The notes beneath the pieces were generated by a model that had not been told where the DNA came from, ran no database searches, and saw only the letters and a program-made list of their open reading frames with translations. A stretch of 64,000 nt of DNA from Spirodela intermedia (lineage: Eukaryota; Streptophyta; Magnoliopsida; Alismatales; Araceae): assembly GCA_902729315.2 (NCBI GenBank), contig LR746280.1, positions 406,001-470,000 of the forward strand, written 5' to 3'. Made by a program: the position numbers and the translations under genes. Of this stretch, positions 12,701-23,508 are shown in pieces. Position 1 is the stretch's first letter, and each line of letters begins with the position of its first letter.

Positions 12701-15700
12701 CCCAGGATATTTTATCGTTATGTTTTCTTATGCCCTTTTAATTGTCATAACTAAAATACCTTATAGACTGGATTTTGTCTTGGTTATTTTTTACTGAATA
12801 ATTTCTTTAGATGATTTTATTTTCAAATTTTTTACTTGGCTGCCTCATCAATATCTACTAGATTCGTCTCAAGCGGGATTTCTTAGACCATCGAGCTTCG
12901 TTACAGAAGAAAGGCCAAAAGGTAAAAAACAGTTCAATTTTATCTGGATTAGGCTGTAATTATAGTTCTTGTGCAGCAATGCCGTTTCACTGTCTGATGC
13001 AGCCACGAATAAGATAAATGTAAATGGTGTTCAAGTTTTGCCTTCCTTCATTTTGAACCTTCCGGATGCTTTTGTTAATGTTTCAAATAAACTTTGTCAC
13101 CTCTTCTGTATAGCTTAAATTACAGTTCAATAATTTTCAGTCTCTCACGGGGGAGGAATGGTATGTTCAACAAGCAACACGAGCTGTGAATCAGGCCATT
13201 GGCCGTGTCATCCGTCATCGCCATGATTATGGAGCAATCATTTTCTGTGATGAAAGGTGTAATACTATGCATTTCTTTTCACCATCCTCTATGTATTCAT
13301 TTAATTGGATATGAATCTATTTTAATGGAGCTATCTGGAAACAGTTTTATTGTCCTTATCAAATGATCTTTTAGAGTCATCTTAGTAACATGTACTAGGA
13401 ACTTTCTAGCTTCCCTTTTCAATCCGTAAAATTAACTGATACTCTAACGATTCTTCCCGCACTACCTGTCGTTGCTTTTGTGAACACCATGTGTCACCAG
13501 GGCTATTGCAATAGAGGATTGAAAATGGGAGGAAAGCAGGCATGCTGAACCCTGCGGTCACATATTTGTACTATAAAAAGCTCCCCAACTTTTTCCTGCC
13601 TGTGAATATGATAACTATTGTAAAGATGCACATAATTGTGAAATACTAATTATCCATTTTTTGTATCGAAATATTTAATTTATTTCCGTGATGTTTTAAA
13701 GTTTCAATAATATAATTTTATTATTATTTCGAACGCAAGGCGAATGTTATGATGAAGATATTCTGTTAAATAAACGGGGAGTATCACATGAACAAGGTTC
13801 TGTCGACCAGAAAACACATTATTAGGTAACGAAAGGTTTCTTGTGTAATCCATGGTAAGGAGTGACTTGAAAGGATGAAATCTTGCATCCTCTGCATACT
13901 TGTCTCTGCATCATGAACAATGTGGCCGATTTTTATGGGGATGATGAGAGAGTTACAAGAATTGTCCATGTTTAATTGAGTCTAGATGCTTGATCTAGGT
14001 GTCAACAATGATATACGTGCAGATATACATCTAGTCTCTGATCTGGTTTAAATATATTAACCACAGGCATAAAATATGAATATATTAACACGGTTTGCGT
14101 ACCTGTACTCCAATACATTTTTCAGCGGGGAAAAGACGATTCAAAGGAAAAAAACTATATCAGAAATGTCGTCGAAATGAAGATTGAATGTTATGGTGTC
14201 AATTATCTTTTTTTTTAAAAATGAGCCAACCTCGACCATGCTGTATTAACTCTGATGGACGTACTCATTTTCCATGGTTACTTTTGCCTTAATTCGTAGT
14301 AATTGATCTGTCTTGTTTCTTATCCAAGTATGTTGTGGTTGTGTAGGTTTGCACAGAGATCTCATCAAGAAAAAATGTCGCTCTGGCTCCAGCCACATGT
14401 CAAGGTGCTGAATCTATGTAAACTATGTCTTGACGTTCTTGATATGGAGCGATCTCTTGCTAACCATGCTTCTGCTGTTCTAGACATATTCCAAGTATGG
14501 GGATGTGGTGTTTACGTTGACTGGGTTTTTCCGTGACCAAGTTTCCTGTGAGAAAGTCGAGGGAAAGTTGAAAGATGAATTGATAACAGGTAATATATGA
14601 TTCTATCTATTTTTTAATTCCGAAATCGATAGGTAAAAAAATTAGTACCTTTTATTAGGCTCCTGGTGCCCCATTTAGAATGGATAATGTCGACACGAAG
14701 GTGCTTAATTTTATCAAACTTGCCAGGCGTTGTTATAAATTATATGCAAATAACTGGTTGACTAGGAATGTGGTCTCCATAATTTTTTGGTACTCATTTC
14801 TGGCTGTCAAAGTCAATCTAGCATAGAATCTTCACCAACAGATGATACTCCGTGTATGAAAATGGAATAACGATATACATAGAATTAAAATTTAGAATTA
14901 AATTGCAAGTAGATATTAAATTAGTCAAACACGAAAAATGAAATGTTCTTGGAGCTGATGCTTACCGTTTGTCGTTTCTTATTTCTAACAGACATATGTG
15001 TTGATGAAATAGAAGTAAAGAAAAATTAATTTTAATCAATTATTGTTCTCCAATGTGGAATTGTAATGCAGATAATGTTCGTGGAAAGGAGACAGAGAAG
15101 CCAGGGAGGAAGAACCTACACTCTTGTATAGAGAGTGTTCTTGGGAAGGAAATAGATCACCCGAATGAAAATCTGATTCTGCCACAACGGATGGTACATC
15201 TTCGTTTGTTCCTACTTTTTTGCTTCAATTGATGGCTTTGACTAACTCCATTTTTCGACTAAACTTTCCTTTGTATTCTTCCAAATCTTTTTTCTTGGCA
15301 GATTAACACCAGCAATGAAGATTCTGAGAGGCGGCAATCTTCAGCTTTTGAAACTACCAGAGGAATACCGCAAATCTTCAGCAACGAATGAATATCCGTT
15401 GACTCCATAGAAGGAATACTTCCCGCAAATAGGTCAACTCTTAGTAGCATAACTGACATGGGGAAGAAATCCGGAGGCGGTAAAAAATCCCTTTCTGTTG
15501 ATCACAAGAGAAAAGTTCTTGAAGATGACCAGTGCAAGGTGGTTGACTGGACCGCTGACCCCATAGCAGCGGAGAGAAAAAGTAGTAAGACCAAAGTGAC
15601 GGCTCCCAGTTCTTTGGAAAGTTATGTATCATCTGAAGCTGATCCCCATTCAGAGCAAGCTTCAGGATTTCCGCCTAGACGTTACCCTCTCTCGAGCAGT

Positions 15701-16455
15701 TCAGATAAACAGCAAATCGGACCATTTTCATCTGAGGGTGATGACAGGTGTGACAGCAGCAGACGCTATGAATGCCGTCAACCAGGGCTGGGCATGCATC
15801 TAGTGATGATCTGACGAGAAGAAAGTCTCACGTTCAGTCACATCCGCAGAAGGACGGTTCCTCCGAGCAGACAAGAGGGTCTGCTTTCCTCGTGAAGGTG
15901 CGCTTCTGTTTCTCTATTTTTGCCATTTTCTGCAAGTCAACTGGGTCATCTCTGCTGAAGACCCTGCCCATTTTAGCCATCTATCTGCAGCCCTGTGTGC
16001 TCAGCATTTTAGCTTTAGTCCTCGTTATAGGAAGATTGGTATCCTTGCCATATCTCCTAGCCCGGCAGAAGGGAAGGTGGGTTTTCAGAGGGCTAGGTTG
16101 AGCTGGACTGTTGACTTTTTCAGGTCAAACAGAAGCTCACCGAGGCCGAATACAGGGAGTTTGTCGGTCTCATGAAGGCACTGAAGCTGAAAACGATGAA
16201 AATAGTACCGGTCTTGGAATCAATTGCGAGATTATTTTCTGTGCCCGACAGGCTCCCTCTTCTCCAAAGGTACGCAACCTCTGTGTAATTCTCTGTCTCA
16301 AAGTCAGCGTTAATGGGGCCAGCTGCTATCAAAGTCGTTGACTAATGGGCATGCTCGTCAACAGCTTCAGAGATTACGTTCCTCCAAAGTACAAGCCTTT
16401 TTACGAGAAGCATCTCGTGGGCCTCAATGTGACGAACGACTCACAAATTGCTTGA
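3708..16455 (+). CDS. RTEL1: RTEL1-like DEAH-box helicase, C-terminal frame broken
   Basis: An Fe-S superfamily 2 helicase (XPD/RAD3 clade) that dismantles D-loops and telomere structures. Exons, phases checked: 3708-3809, 4024-4271, 5303-5442, 6510-6591, 6704-6854, 7048-7210, 7570-7746, 7999-8117, 8223-8268, 9503-9644, 9741-9895, 9990-10081, 10157-10264, 10423-10491, 11357-11443, 12862-12921, 13141-13256, 14347-14404, 14484-14589, 15072-15193, 15302-15897, 16124-16269, 16365-16455. Seen: Walker A SPTGTGKT; four cysteines of the Fe-S domain (MCIH, RSC, RHHC, GPCPYY); DEAH box; [16 protein letters not shown]; motif [16 protein letters not shown]. The last two exons encode the harmonin-N-like domain of plant RTEL1 ([15 protein letters not shown], then [17 protein letters not shown]). 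In exon 15302-15897 an in-frame TGA at 15389-15391 would end the protein after about 810 residues, and a frame change near 15770-15800 is also needed to reach the last exons. The helicase core is intact. Confidence 0.9.
8269..9502. other. Long RTEL1 intron with G-rich insert
   Basis: A 1.2 kb intron. The section from about 8380 to 8900 has a much higher G content than its neighbours and includes an AGGAGG-rich stretch. It looks inserted, but I saw no terminal repeats or coding domain. Confidence 0.35.
11444..12861. other. Long RTEL1 intron, AT-rich
   Basis: A 1.4 kb intron between the exon ending MMADPK and the exon beginning IRLKRD. I see nothing coding or repetitive in it beyond short homopolymers. 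Confidence 0.5.
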
Positions 16456-17298
16456 TTCTTCTAAACGCTGGGAAGGTACTGAATCTTATTCGGGGATATA
16501 ATCTTTAAAATACGAATAAATATGCTTCTTACCATGCTTTTTGTGGATTATTTTAATGAAATAAATCTCTTCGAAGGACTTTGTGATGTATAAATCTCTA
16601 TGCTTTCTGTTTCCTGCAAACCACCACAGCGTAATGATTCTGCGAACCAGCAGAATATTATTTTTTATAAATATTTTTCCTATTTAAAGACAACCGCGGG
16701 TCAACTGTATCTGAAGATATTAAATATATATATATATATATATTTATACCCTGATTATTATATCTTTGTGCAGATGGACCAGATCCAGTTGCATAAACAC
16801 CCCCGGTTGGTTCCTTCCTCGGATTATTTTCTGCGACCATTAGATAAAGCACGGATTCTGTCCTGTATATTCCACATGATGATGCGGATGAACTATATAG
16901 AAAATTTGTTTATTTCTTCAATGGGTAAATACGAGGTGATTTAAATTTTATTGGGTTTTTTAGCAAATGGCGAGGATTAGTTCGTGGGATGAATGTCTGA
17001 CACTGCTCTAACCGCAGGCCTCCGTCTTCTGCACTGGCTAAGTAGCTCTCGCTGGACGGCCATGAACACCAGGCTGCGGCAAATATAGGAGCATAGTATG
17101 CTTGATTTATTTTTCATGGTAAGAAATGAAATATATATTTTTTTCATTCATATTTGGTGTACTGACATTCATTCGAATTGGGCATCGTGCCTGCGGTTAA
17201 TAGGATGCCAAAATGTGCTTATATGATATAATTGGCTGTTAATGGGCTGGTACGGCCGAAGCCCAACCTAAATATATTTTGGGCCAGGCCTGGGCCCG

Positions 17299-17339
<41 letters not shown>

Positions 17340-17492
17340 ATGCGATCATATGCCGAGGGAAAGTTGGGAAGATGAGCGGCGAACAAATGAATTTATGTCA
17401 CGATATATAGAAGAAAAAAGTATAAGACGGGGCGAGAGGCGCCACCGGCATCTATCTATCTACTCTCCATTCCCTCCCGCCTCCGCGGGTGA
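16456..17492. other. Spacer after RTEL1 with (TA)n and (CT)n runs
   Basis: Contains a (TA) run near 16722-16743 and a (CT) run at about 17302-17335. No coding region is supported. The last part is probably the 3' flank of the arabinogalactan peptide gene on the minus strand. Confidence 0.5.
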
Positions 17493-17687
17493 TCAGTGGA
17501 CGAGGTACGTCACGAGCAGCGCCACCAGCATCAGCGCGCAAGCGATCCCCTGGTCGACAGCGTAGGCGTCGCTCGTCGGGGGGCTCGCCGACGGGGGAGC
17601 GGCGGCGTTCTGAGCGAACGACGGGAGGATGACGGAGAGAAAGAGCGAGGCGACGAGGAGAAGCGCGTGGAATCCTGCGAACCTCAT
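17493..17687 (-). CDS. Arabinogalactan peptide (AGP16/20/22/41 type)
   Basis: A 64-residue precursor on the minus strand without introns. Residues 1-25 are a signal peptide (LLLVASLFLSVILPSFAQ). A short mature peptide rich in Ala, Pro and Ser follows (NAAAPPSASPPTSDAYAVD), with prolines suitable for hydroxylation and arabinogalactan attachment. The C-terminus, DQGIACALMLVALLVTYLVH, is the conserved GPI-anchor signal of the plant AG-peptide family. The product would be a very small GPI-anchored cell-surface proteoglycan. The start is the only ATG that gives a signal peptide. A related gene lies on the same strand at 22436-22705. Confidence 0.9.
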   Translation of the reverse strand: MRFAGFHALLLVASLFLSVILPSFAQNAAAPPSASPPTSDAYAVDQGIACALMLVALLVTYLVH

Positions 17688-18206
17688 TCTCCGTCTGCTG
17701 CTGGGCGAGGAAATTCCGATCGCCGCCGCACCGATCCGCTCTGCTCCGCCGCAGATCGCTGAAGGCGAGGTGGAGAAGACTAGAGAGAGAGAGAGAGAGA
17801 GAGGAGACCAATTGAAAGTCCAGCAGAGGATATGGAATTGTGGGGGGCTGAAGGAATGGTGATTTATGGGCTCCGCGAGGAGGCGTGTTTGACTGAGGGT
17901 TACACGTGGACCCCCGGAAGCTTCCTCCACGTGCCAAATTTCCGACATGGGCGCTTCGCCGAAGGTGGATATCCCGCGGAAATGTTTCTCAGTCTTGGGG
18001 TGGTGAGATTAAGCTCGTGGATAATTCGTGGTTTCGATTTTTTTAATTTTTAATTTAAATACGGCGGGATTATTGATATTTCCGCGTGAAATATAATATA
18101 TATATGTCGGCGGATTTCGAGTGGGTACGAGGTGGGGAGATTTTTATTATTGCGCTAAAAATAACAAGGTTAATAAATAAAATAAAAATGAAAGAAAATT
18201 AAGATA

Positions 18207-18278
18207 AGGTCCCACCGAGATTTGAACTCGGGTTACTGGATTCAGAGTCCAATGTCCTAACCACTAGACCATGGGACC
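18207..18278 (-). tRNA. tRNA-Gln (anticodon CUG)
   Basis: Read on the minus strand this is a full 72-nt cloverleaf. The acceptor arms GGTCCC and GGGACC pair. The D arm contains the A box (TCTAGTGGTTAGGA). The anticodon loop is CTCTGAA, giving anticodon CTG. The T arm has GAGTTCAAATC (B box). No intron is present. A T-rich stretch follows the 3' end on the minus strand, as expected for Pol III termination. The sequence matches the standard plant nuclear tRNA-Gln as I recall it. Confidence 0.95.
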
Positions 18279-18415
18279 GGGTTATTTTGTTCCATACAAA
18301 ATAAACTTAGTCCTCTTTTACACTCGCACCCAAAATCTGCGCAAGTGGGTGGCGCGGGCGCTCGCCCGCATTGGCAGCGCCAGTGGGTGACCGCCGGCGG
18401 AATCGCGGCAGAGAC

Positions 18416-21043
18416 ATGCAGTCCCTGCAGCAGAAGGCGTCGGAGTGGAGCGGCGTGGCGGGGGCGGACGCCTTCGCCATCGACGAGACGAATCTGTTCG
18501 AGAAGCTCGGCCTCCAGACCTTCGTGGACCTTTCCACCAGCTTCTACAACAGGCAAGAGCGGATCGTACTCTTGATTTGGCCCATTCCTCACCTCCGTCT
18601 TGGTACTCTGTTTTACTTTTCGATCGGATCAGACCGATCCCGCAACACTGGTGTGTAGTTTCTTGATCTCCTTTCTCTTGGGATGGTAGGGTGTTTGACG
18701 ACGAGGAGCAATGGTTCCGCTCCATTTTCGCTACTTCCAAGAAGGAGGATGCGATACGAAACCAGTACGAATTCTTCGTGCAGAGGATGGGAGGACCTCC
18801 TCTCTACTCAGAGAGGAAAGGTACGCTGAATTTTCATCATCCTGGTTCTGTTGTCGTATCTTTCTACACTCCTTCCCGGTCCATTTCGCTTTATGCCGCT
18901 GCGCGTTATTATTATGCCTGCTTTGCTTCCATCCTTATCTGTTCCAGCTAATATTAGCTGTACTCTGAGCACAGTTAGCTTTTTAATGTTCTTTCCAACG
19001 ACATGGTTCCATCAAATTTATTAAGACGCGATTAGGATTGCAAGCATCTGGTGCTAGTTTTTTTTATCCGAAAGGTACGAGAACGAACAAACAGATTTCA
19101 TAAACATTTTTTTCACGCGAGACTTGGTGGTTTCTCCTCAGAAATATATGCGTGGGCTCCTGCACTCTGTTCTGATTGAGAGATTGAGAATGATTTTTTA
19201 TCAAAATTGCTAGCATTGTTCTATCATCCTTCACAGGAAAATTTACTGAGCATGGGTATGGCCATCTTCCGTGTCTACTGACAAATGCTTGGACAATATG
19301 ACCCCCGTTGAATTACAATGCCCCGTTGCGCGTTATTATTATGCCTGCTTTGCTTCCGTCCTTATCTGTTCCAGCTAATATTAGCTGTACTCTGAGCACA
19401 GTTAGCTTTTTAATGTTCTTTCCAACGACATGGTTCCATCAAATTTATTGAGACGCCATCAGAGTTGCAAGCATCTAATGCTAGCTCTTTATTATCCCAA
19501 CGGTACGAGAACGAACAAACAGATTTCGTGAACAATTTTTTCACGCAAGACTTGGTGGTTTCTCCTCAGAAATATATGCGTGGGCTCCTGCACTCTGTTC
19601 GGATTGAGAGATTGAGAATGACTTGTGATCAAAATTGCTAGTATTGTTCTATCATCGTTCGCAGGAAAATTTACTGAGCATTGGTATGGCCATCTTCCGA
19701 GCCTAGTAGTAAATTATTGGTCTTCATATCCTTCAGGGATATCTTTTGGATGGAACAAGGCCCATGATGACATTCGGTCATTTATCTCTGGCCTAGTATA
19801 AGAGTCTGTAGATTTCAAGCTCAAATAGTGTCTAATCATCGGATCAATCCACCTTTTATTACGTTGACTGGTTTGTCCCATTTTGGCCGTTGCTTTATGA
19901 AGACACGTCGGTAGCTGTTGGTTCAGCAGGCTTCTTTTACTACTTCAATAAATTGTCTGAGCCTAAGCTTCCAGGTGCAATAAAGTCAACGGCAGGTCTC
20001 CCATCCTGTGCCTTTCAACTCGTCGCAAATGTAAAGTCAGAATCTGGCCGTTCTCTAGATACACTAAGGGGAAGGTAAGCATTAGATGCAGGTCTGCGGT
20101 GGCTTTCAGAATTCGCCACTGGGTGCCCCCAATAGTTAATATACTCGGTCTACATAGAGATGTCTATATATTGTACATACCAACATCAAATAATCAGGGA
20201 AAAGGCACATAATTCCCCAATATGCTCTGGAAATCTTGGTCGACCATTTCTTGCAAGTTCATTGATATTTCTGTCGATGTTCTCTGTCAAGGGTTTTGGA
20301 AGCATCCTCGATTAGGTACTATCATTTTTCACCTCCCCATTTGTGTAGTGCAGCATTCTGACAGACGCTTCAGAGCAACCCAGCAGAAGTCAACCATGGC
20401 AAAAGATCTTTCTCGCTATCCATTGATGGAAACTGAACTAAATAAAACCCTAAGGAAGGCAGTGCCCAGACCACATCTACTTTTTTCCATTATTTTTGTA
20501 TGGTTTTCCGCTATGGATGCCCATTAATATAATATTTAGAATTTTCTGTTTACATCGGACGATAATCATTCATCATGTTCGTGATATCCATATCTTATTC
20601 CTTCAGGGGGGACCTTCAGCGGAATTTGCCTTCTTTTCCAGATCCTGTAAAGATTTATATCTCAGAATCCATACGTTGACTTCGGTTCATGGCTTGGACA
20701 GGCCATCCGGCGCTGATCGGACGCCACCGCCCCTTTCCTGTCACCCACCGGGCCGCTGAAAGATGGTTGCACCACATGCAGCAGGCGTTGGACAGCACCC
20801 AGACCATCGACCCGGATTCCAAGATCAAGATGATGAATTTCTTCAGGCAAGCCTCCCTCAAACCCTAGCTAGCTCTCTGGACAGAAATCTAGCTTCATTG
20901 GCTTATAATCCCCCTCTCTCTCTCTCTCTCTCTACAGGCACACTGCGTTTTTTCTCGTGGCTGGGGATGAGCTGAAGAATCCGGCAACGAAAGGAGCGGT
21001 GCCTGCCTGCAAGCACGCGGCCAGCAAGCCAGCGGCAGAGTGA
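18416..21043 (+). CDS. GLB3: Truncated (2-on-2) haemoglobin GLB3
   Basis: A 172-residue plant class 3 (truncated) haemoglobin. Four exons: 18416-18552, 18690-18820, 20702-20846 and 20938-21043 (TGA). The protein starts [14 protein letters not shown] and continues with the diagnostic [56 protein letters not shown] and [20 protein letters not shown] segments, followed by a Cys/Lys-rich tail. The histidine in [10 protein letters not shown] is the proximal haem ligand position. Introns 1 and 3 have GC instead of GT donors (AG|GCAAGA and AG|GCAAGC). The reading phase and the conserved residues on both sides leave no better choice. Intron 2 is 1.9 kb and contains a segmental duplication. The family binds O2 and NO; its physiological role in plants is not settled. 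Confidence 0.93.
18901..19273 (+). repeat. Direct repeat, copy 1, in GLB3 intron 2
   Basis: Starts GCGCGTTATTATTATGCCTG and recurs 427 bp downstream at 19328. Landmarks in both copies include the CTGAGCACAGTTAGC segment, the ACGAGAACGAACAAACAG segment and GGTATGGCCATCTTCCG near the end. Only scattered substitutions separate the copies. Confidence 0.9.
19328..19700 (+). repeat. Direct repeat, copy 2, in GLB3 intron 2
   Basis: Second copy of the unit at 18901-19273, with single-base differences (for example TTCCATCC in copy 1 and TTCCGTCC in copy 2). The arrangement is a tandem-type duplication inside an intron, with about 55 bp between the copies. Confidence 0.9.
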
Positions 21044-21525
21044 GTCTCGGAGCATATAAGGAGCTCAGTTTACAGGTATCAAGGCGCGTTCTTGGTACTG
21101 CATTATGAAACTTGCCCCGGTGGAGGCCGACAAATCCCATTTGATGTGGCCCTGAAGAACAAATTCTTGGCCGCCGATAAGTCTCCGGGTCGCTGACCGA
21201 CCCGTTTGCATGTCATCTCTCACCGTCGATCCGGTTAATTCCCATTCCTATCGCCTTCGGGTGTTTCTCTGGGTCAAACCCACAGAACAAGAGAGAGAGA
21301 GCTGTACGTCCCTTGGAATTTTGGGCTAGAATGTCGAAACCAAGACCGGCAGAGGTAAAGAGATTGGCGTTGAGAGAGAGAGAGAGCGAAAGAGAAAGTT
21401 GGAGAGAGAGCGAGCGAGCGAGAGAGAGAGATAGAGAGAGAGAAAGCGAGAGAGCTGTAGGTACTGTGGAATTTTGGGATAGCATGTTGAAACCAAGCCC
21501 TGACAGAGGTAGAGTGATTGAGATT

Positions 21526-21564
<39 letters not shown>

Positions 21565-21994
21565 GGTGCGTGTCACTGGAGACTTTCGGTTCAAGATCGC
21601 ATTGACGGGGTTACAGAGATCAATCAAATCGGGCCTATTTTTATCTGTTCGGAATACACAAACTTGATTGAGTTGACCGCGCCCGAGCTCCGGACTGACC
21701 CGGGCCTTTCGACGCCTCTAACCAGGGATCTCCAACCGCGTGGCTTCACGTCCTGCCCCCACTCCCCACCTGCCTTCTAGTCAACACCGATCCCGAGACA
21801 TCACGTCCGACATTGACACTTGAACTGACTGATCTAAGCGTGGGAGGCTGGGGAGCCGAGAGGGTGGTCTTGACAAGCTGACGAGCTTTCATTTCTATAT
21901 TGACTACGATAAAAACCCTATTTTTATTATAATGCTCAGACATCACCGCTACTTCTTCAATCTAATAAGCGCTCTATATCATCGCTAATATTGG

Positions 21995-22053
<59 letters not shown>

Positions 22054-22162
22054 CTCTCGCTCTCTCGCTCTCTCTCTCGCTCTCTCTCTCTCTCTTTCTC
22101 TCTCCCTCGTTCTCTCTCTCGCTCTCTCTCCCTCGTTCTCTCTCTCGCTCTCTCTCCCTCGT

Positions 22163-22218
<56 letters not shown>

Positions 22219-22235
22219 CCTCGTTCTCTCTCTCG

Positions 22236-22289
<54 letters not shown>

Positions 22290-22435
22290 CGCTTCCTCTC
22301 TTTCCCTATGTGAATATATGCGCATATCATGCGGGGGCCAAGACCAAATCTTGAAGCCAGTCAAGTAAACTTCATTGCCATGCAAGAAGAATGCATGTAC
22401 ATTTATAACGTATATGTCTGCATGTTCCTTGGGAA
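21044..22435. other. Spacer dominated by GA/CT tracts
   Basis: Holds the 3' flank of GLB3, interrupted GA tracts at about 21290-21560 (two similar blocks, each preceded by a TTTTGGGnTAG... sequence) and the large CT tract at 21995-22285. Apparent open frames here encode only Ser-Leu or Arg-Glu dipeptide runs and are not genes. Confidence 0.7.
21995..22285. repeat. Large (CT)n tract, about 290 bp
   Basis: Almost pure CT dinucleotides with periodic CTCG and CCCTCGTT interruptions. The interrupted blocks themselves recur, for example TCTCTCTCCCTCGTTCTCTC several times, so this is a compound tract grown by higher-order duplication. It can form triplex (H-DNA), being a homopurine/homopyrimidine mirror-like tract. 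Confidence 0.9.
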
Positions 22436-22705
22436 TCAATGCATGAGATACGTGACGAGCAATCCCACGATCATGAGGCCGTAAGCCACCCCTTGGTCGA
22501 TCGTCTTCACTGCATTGGAGAATGAACTTCGATCAGAGAGAGAGAGAGACAGACAGACAGAACTAGAGAGAGAGAGAGAGAGACCGTAGTTACCATCTAT
22601 GGTGAAGGGCAAGGGGGAGGCCTTAGCCTTTGCTGCGGCCGCTGTAAAGAAGGCCCCGGCGAGAAGAAGAGCCTCGCTCCACTGGGGAATCATCGTCTTC
22701 TCCAT
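22436..22705 (-). CDS. Arabinogalactan peptide with one intron
   Basis: Minus strand, two exons: 22705-22594 and 22509-22436 (TGA), joined in phase as FTID|VKTIDQGVAYGLM. The product of about 61 residues has a hydrophobic signal peptide (SEALLLAGAFFTAAAAKAKA), a very short mature part with few prolines (SPLPFTID) and the family's C-terminal GPI signal QGVAYGLMIVGLLVTYLMH. The intron contains GA tracts and is open in frame, which can mislead gene finders into a Ser-Leu repeat. Two possible starts are MEKTMIPQ and MIPQ; the first is used here. It is homologous to the gene at 17493-17687, which lacks the intron. Confidence 0.85.
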   Translation of the reverse strand: MEKTMIPQWSEALLLAGAFFTAAAAKAKASPLPFTIDGNYGLSLSLSSSVCLSLSLSDRSSFSNAVKTIDQGVAYGLMIVGLLVTYLMH

Positions 22706-23508
22706 CCTTCACGGGCAGAGCAGAAAACCCTAGAAAAAAAATGGAGCGATGGAGGAGCCAAGTGACCAACCGGACGCTTCTTCTCTCTTCGCCTGCACGC
22801 GAACACCGATGAGGGGGGGGAACATCGCACGACGTAGCTATTTATAGGCTCCTCCCCCATTCGCTTTACTGTAGTAAATGAGGTCAACCCATTGAAGATA
22901 AGCCCACTGTGTACATTCACCGGTGAACCGAATCCCATCCGTCCGTCTTCAATGCAAATCCCCCCCAGAGCTGGAGAGAGATAGATTGATACCTAGAGAG
23001 AGAGAAAGACTGATTGCGGGGGTTGGACGGATGGCGGAGCGTCAATGCCGAGCCCACAGGGATGGGCCCGTCGTGGTCTCCTAACCCAGTAGACCGAGTC
23101 ACGTTCAGGGACAAGGCTACGCTGTCTACCCATTGTTTCGTACTATACAAATAAACCTGCCTGACCACGGCACTGGGCCATCTCTCTCTCTCTCTCTCTC
23201 CTCTCTCTTCAATAACTTGGTGCATTCACGTTGAACGGGGGGGGGGGGGAGGGATTCAATTACCGGCGCTGATGTATGAAATCAGAAAAGTAGCGCCAGG
23301 ATTTCGGGGTGCTTAATGAATGCCACCGTCGTTGAGGTGGGTTAAATAAAAGTGGGCGGAGATGGAGATCGTTCCTCTCTTTGGTGCATTTAATGGCGGG
23401 CCGAGGGCTTCTAAACTACTTACGAATTAAAAGCAAATAAAATATAACGAAGGTTGGGGCGGGGGCGGGCCGGAACCTCTGTACAACGGTTCGAAGAGGA
23501 CCGACCCC
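22706..23508. other. Spacer with AG-peptide promoter
   Basis: Includes the minus-strand promoter region of the arabinogalactan peptide, a CT run near 23181-23211 and a G homopolymer near 23238-23249. No other gene is seen. Confidence 0.5.
22839..22846 (-). promoter_or_regulatory. TATA box of arabinogalactan peptide gene
   Basis: TATAAATA on the minus strand, 134 bp upstream of the start codon at 22705 and in a GC-rich context. Confidence 0.6.

Noticed and set aside
15194-15301. Alternative splicing to bypass the RTEL1 TGA
   Set aside because: I looked for a GT donor between 15302 and 15389 and found none. Other acceptors near 15301 do not give an open frame, so I kept the stop as a finding.
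21957-22439. Long open frames of Arg-Glu or Ser-Leu repeats on both strands
   Set aside because: They are translations of the GA/CT microsatellite, which lacks stops in most frames. No start context or flanking coding sequence supports them.
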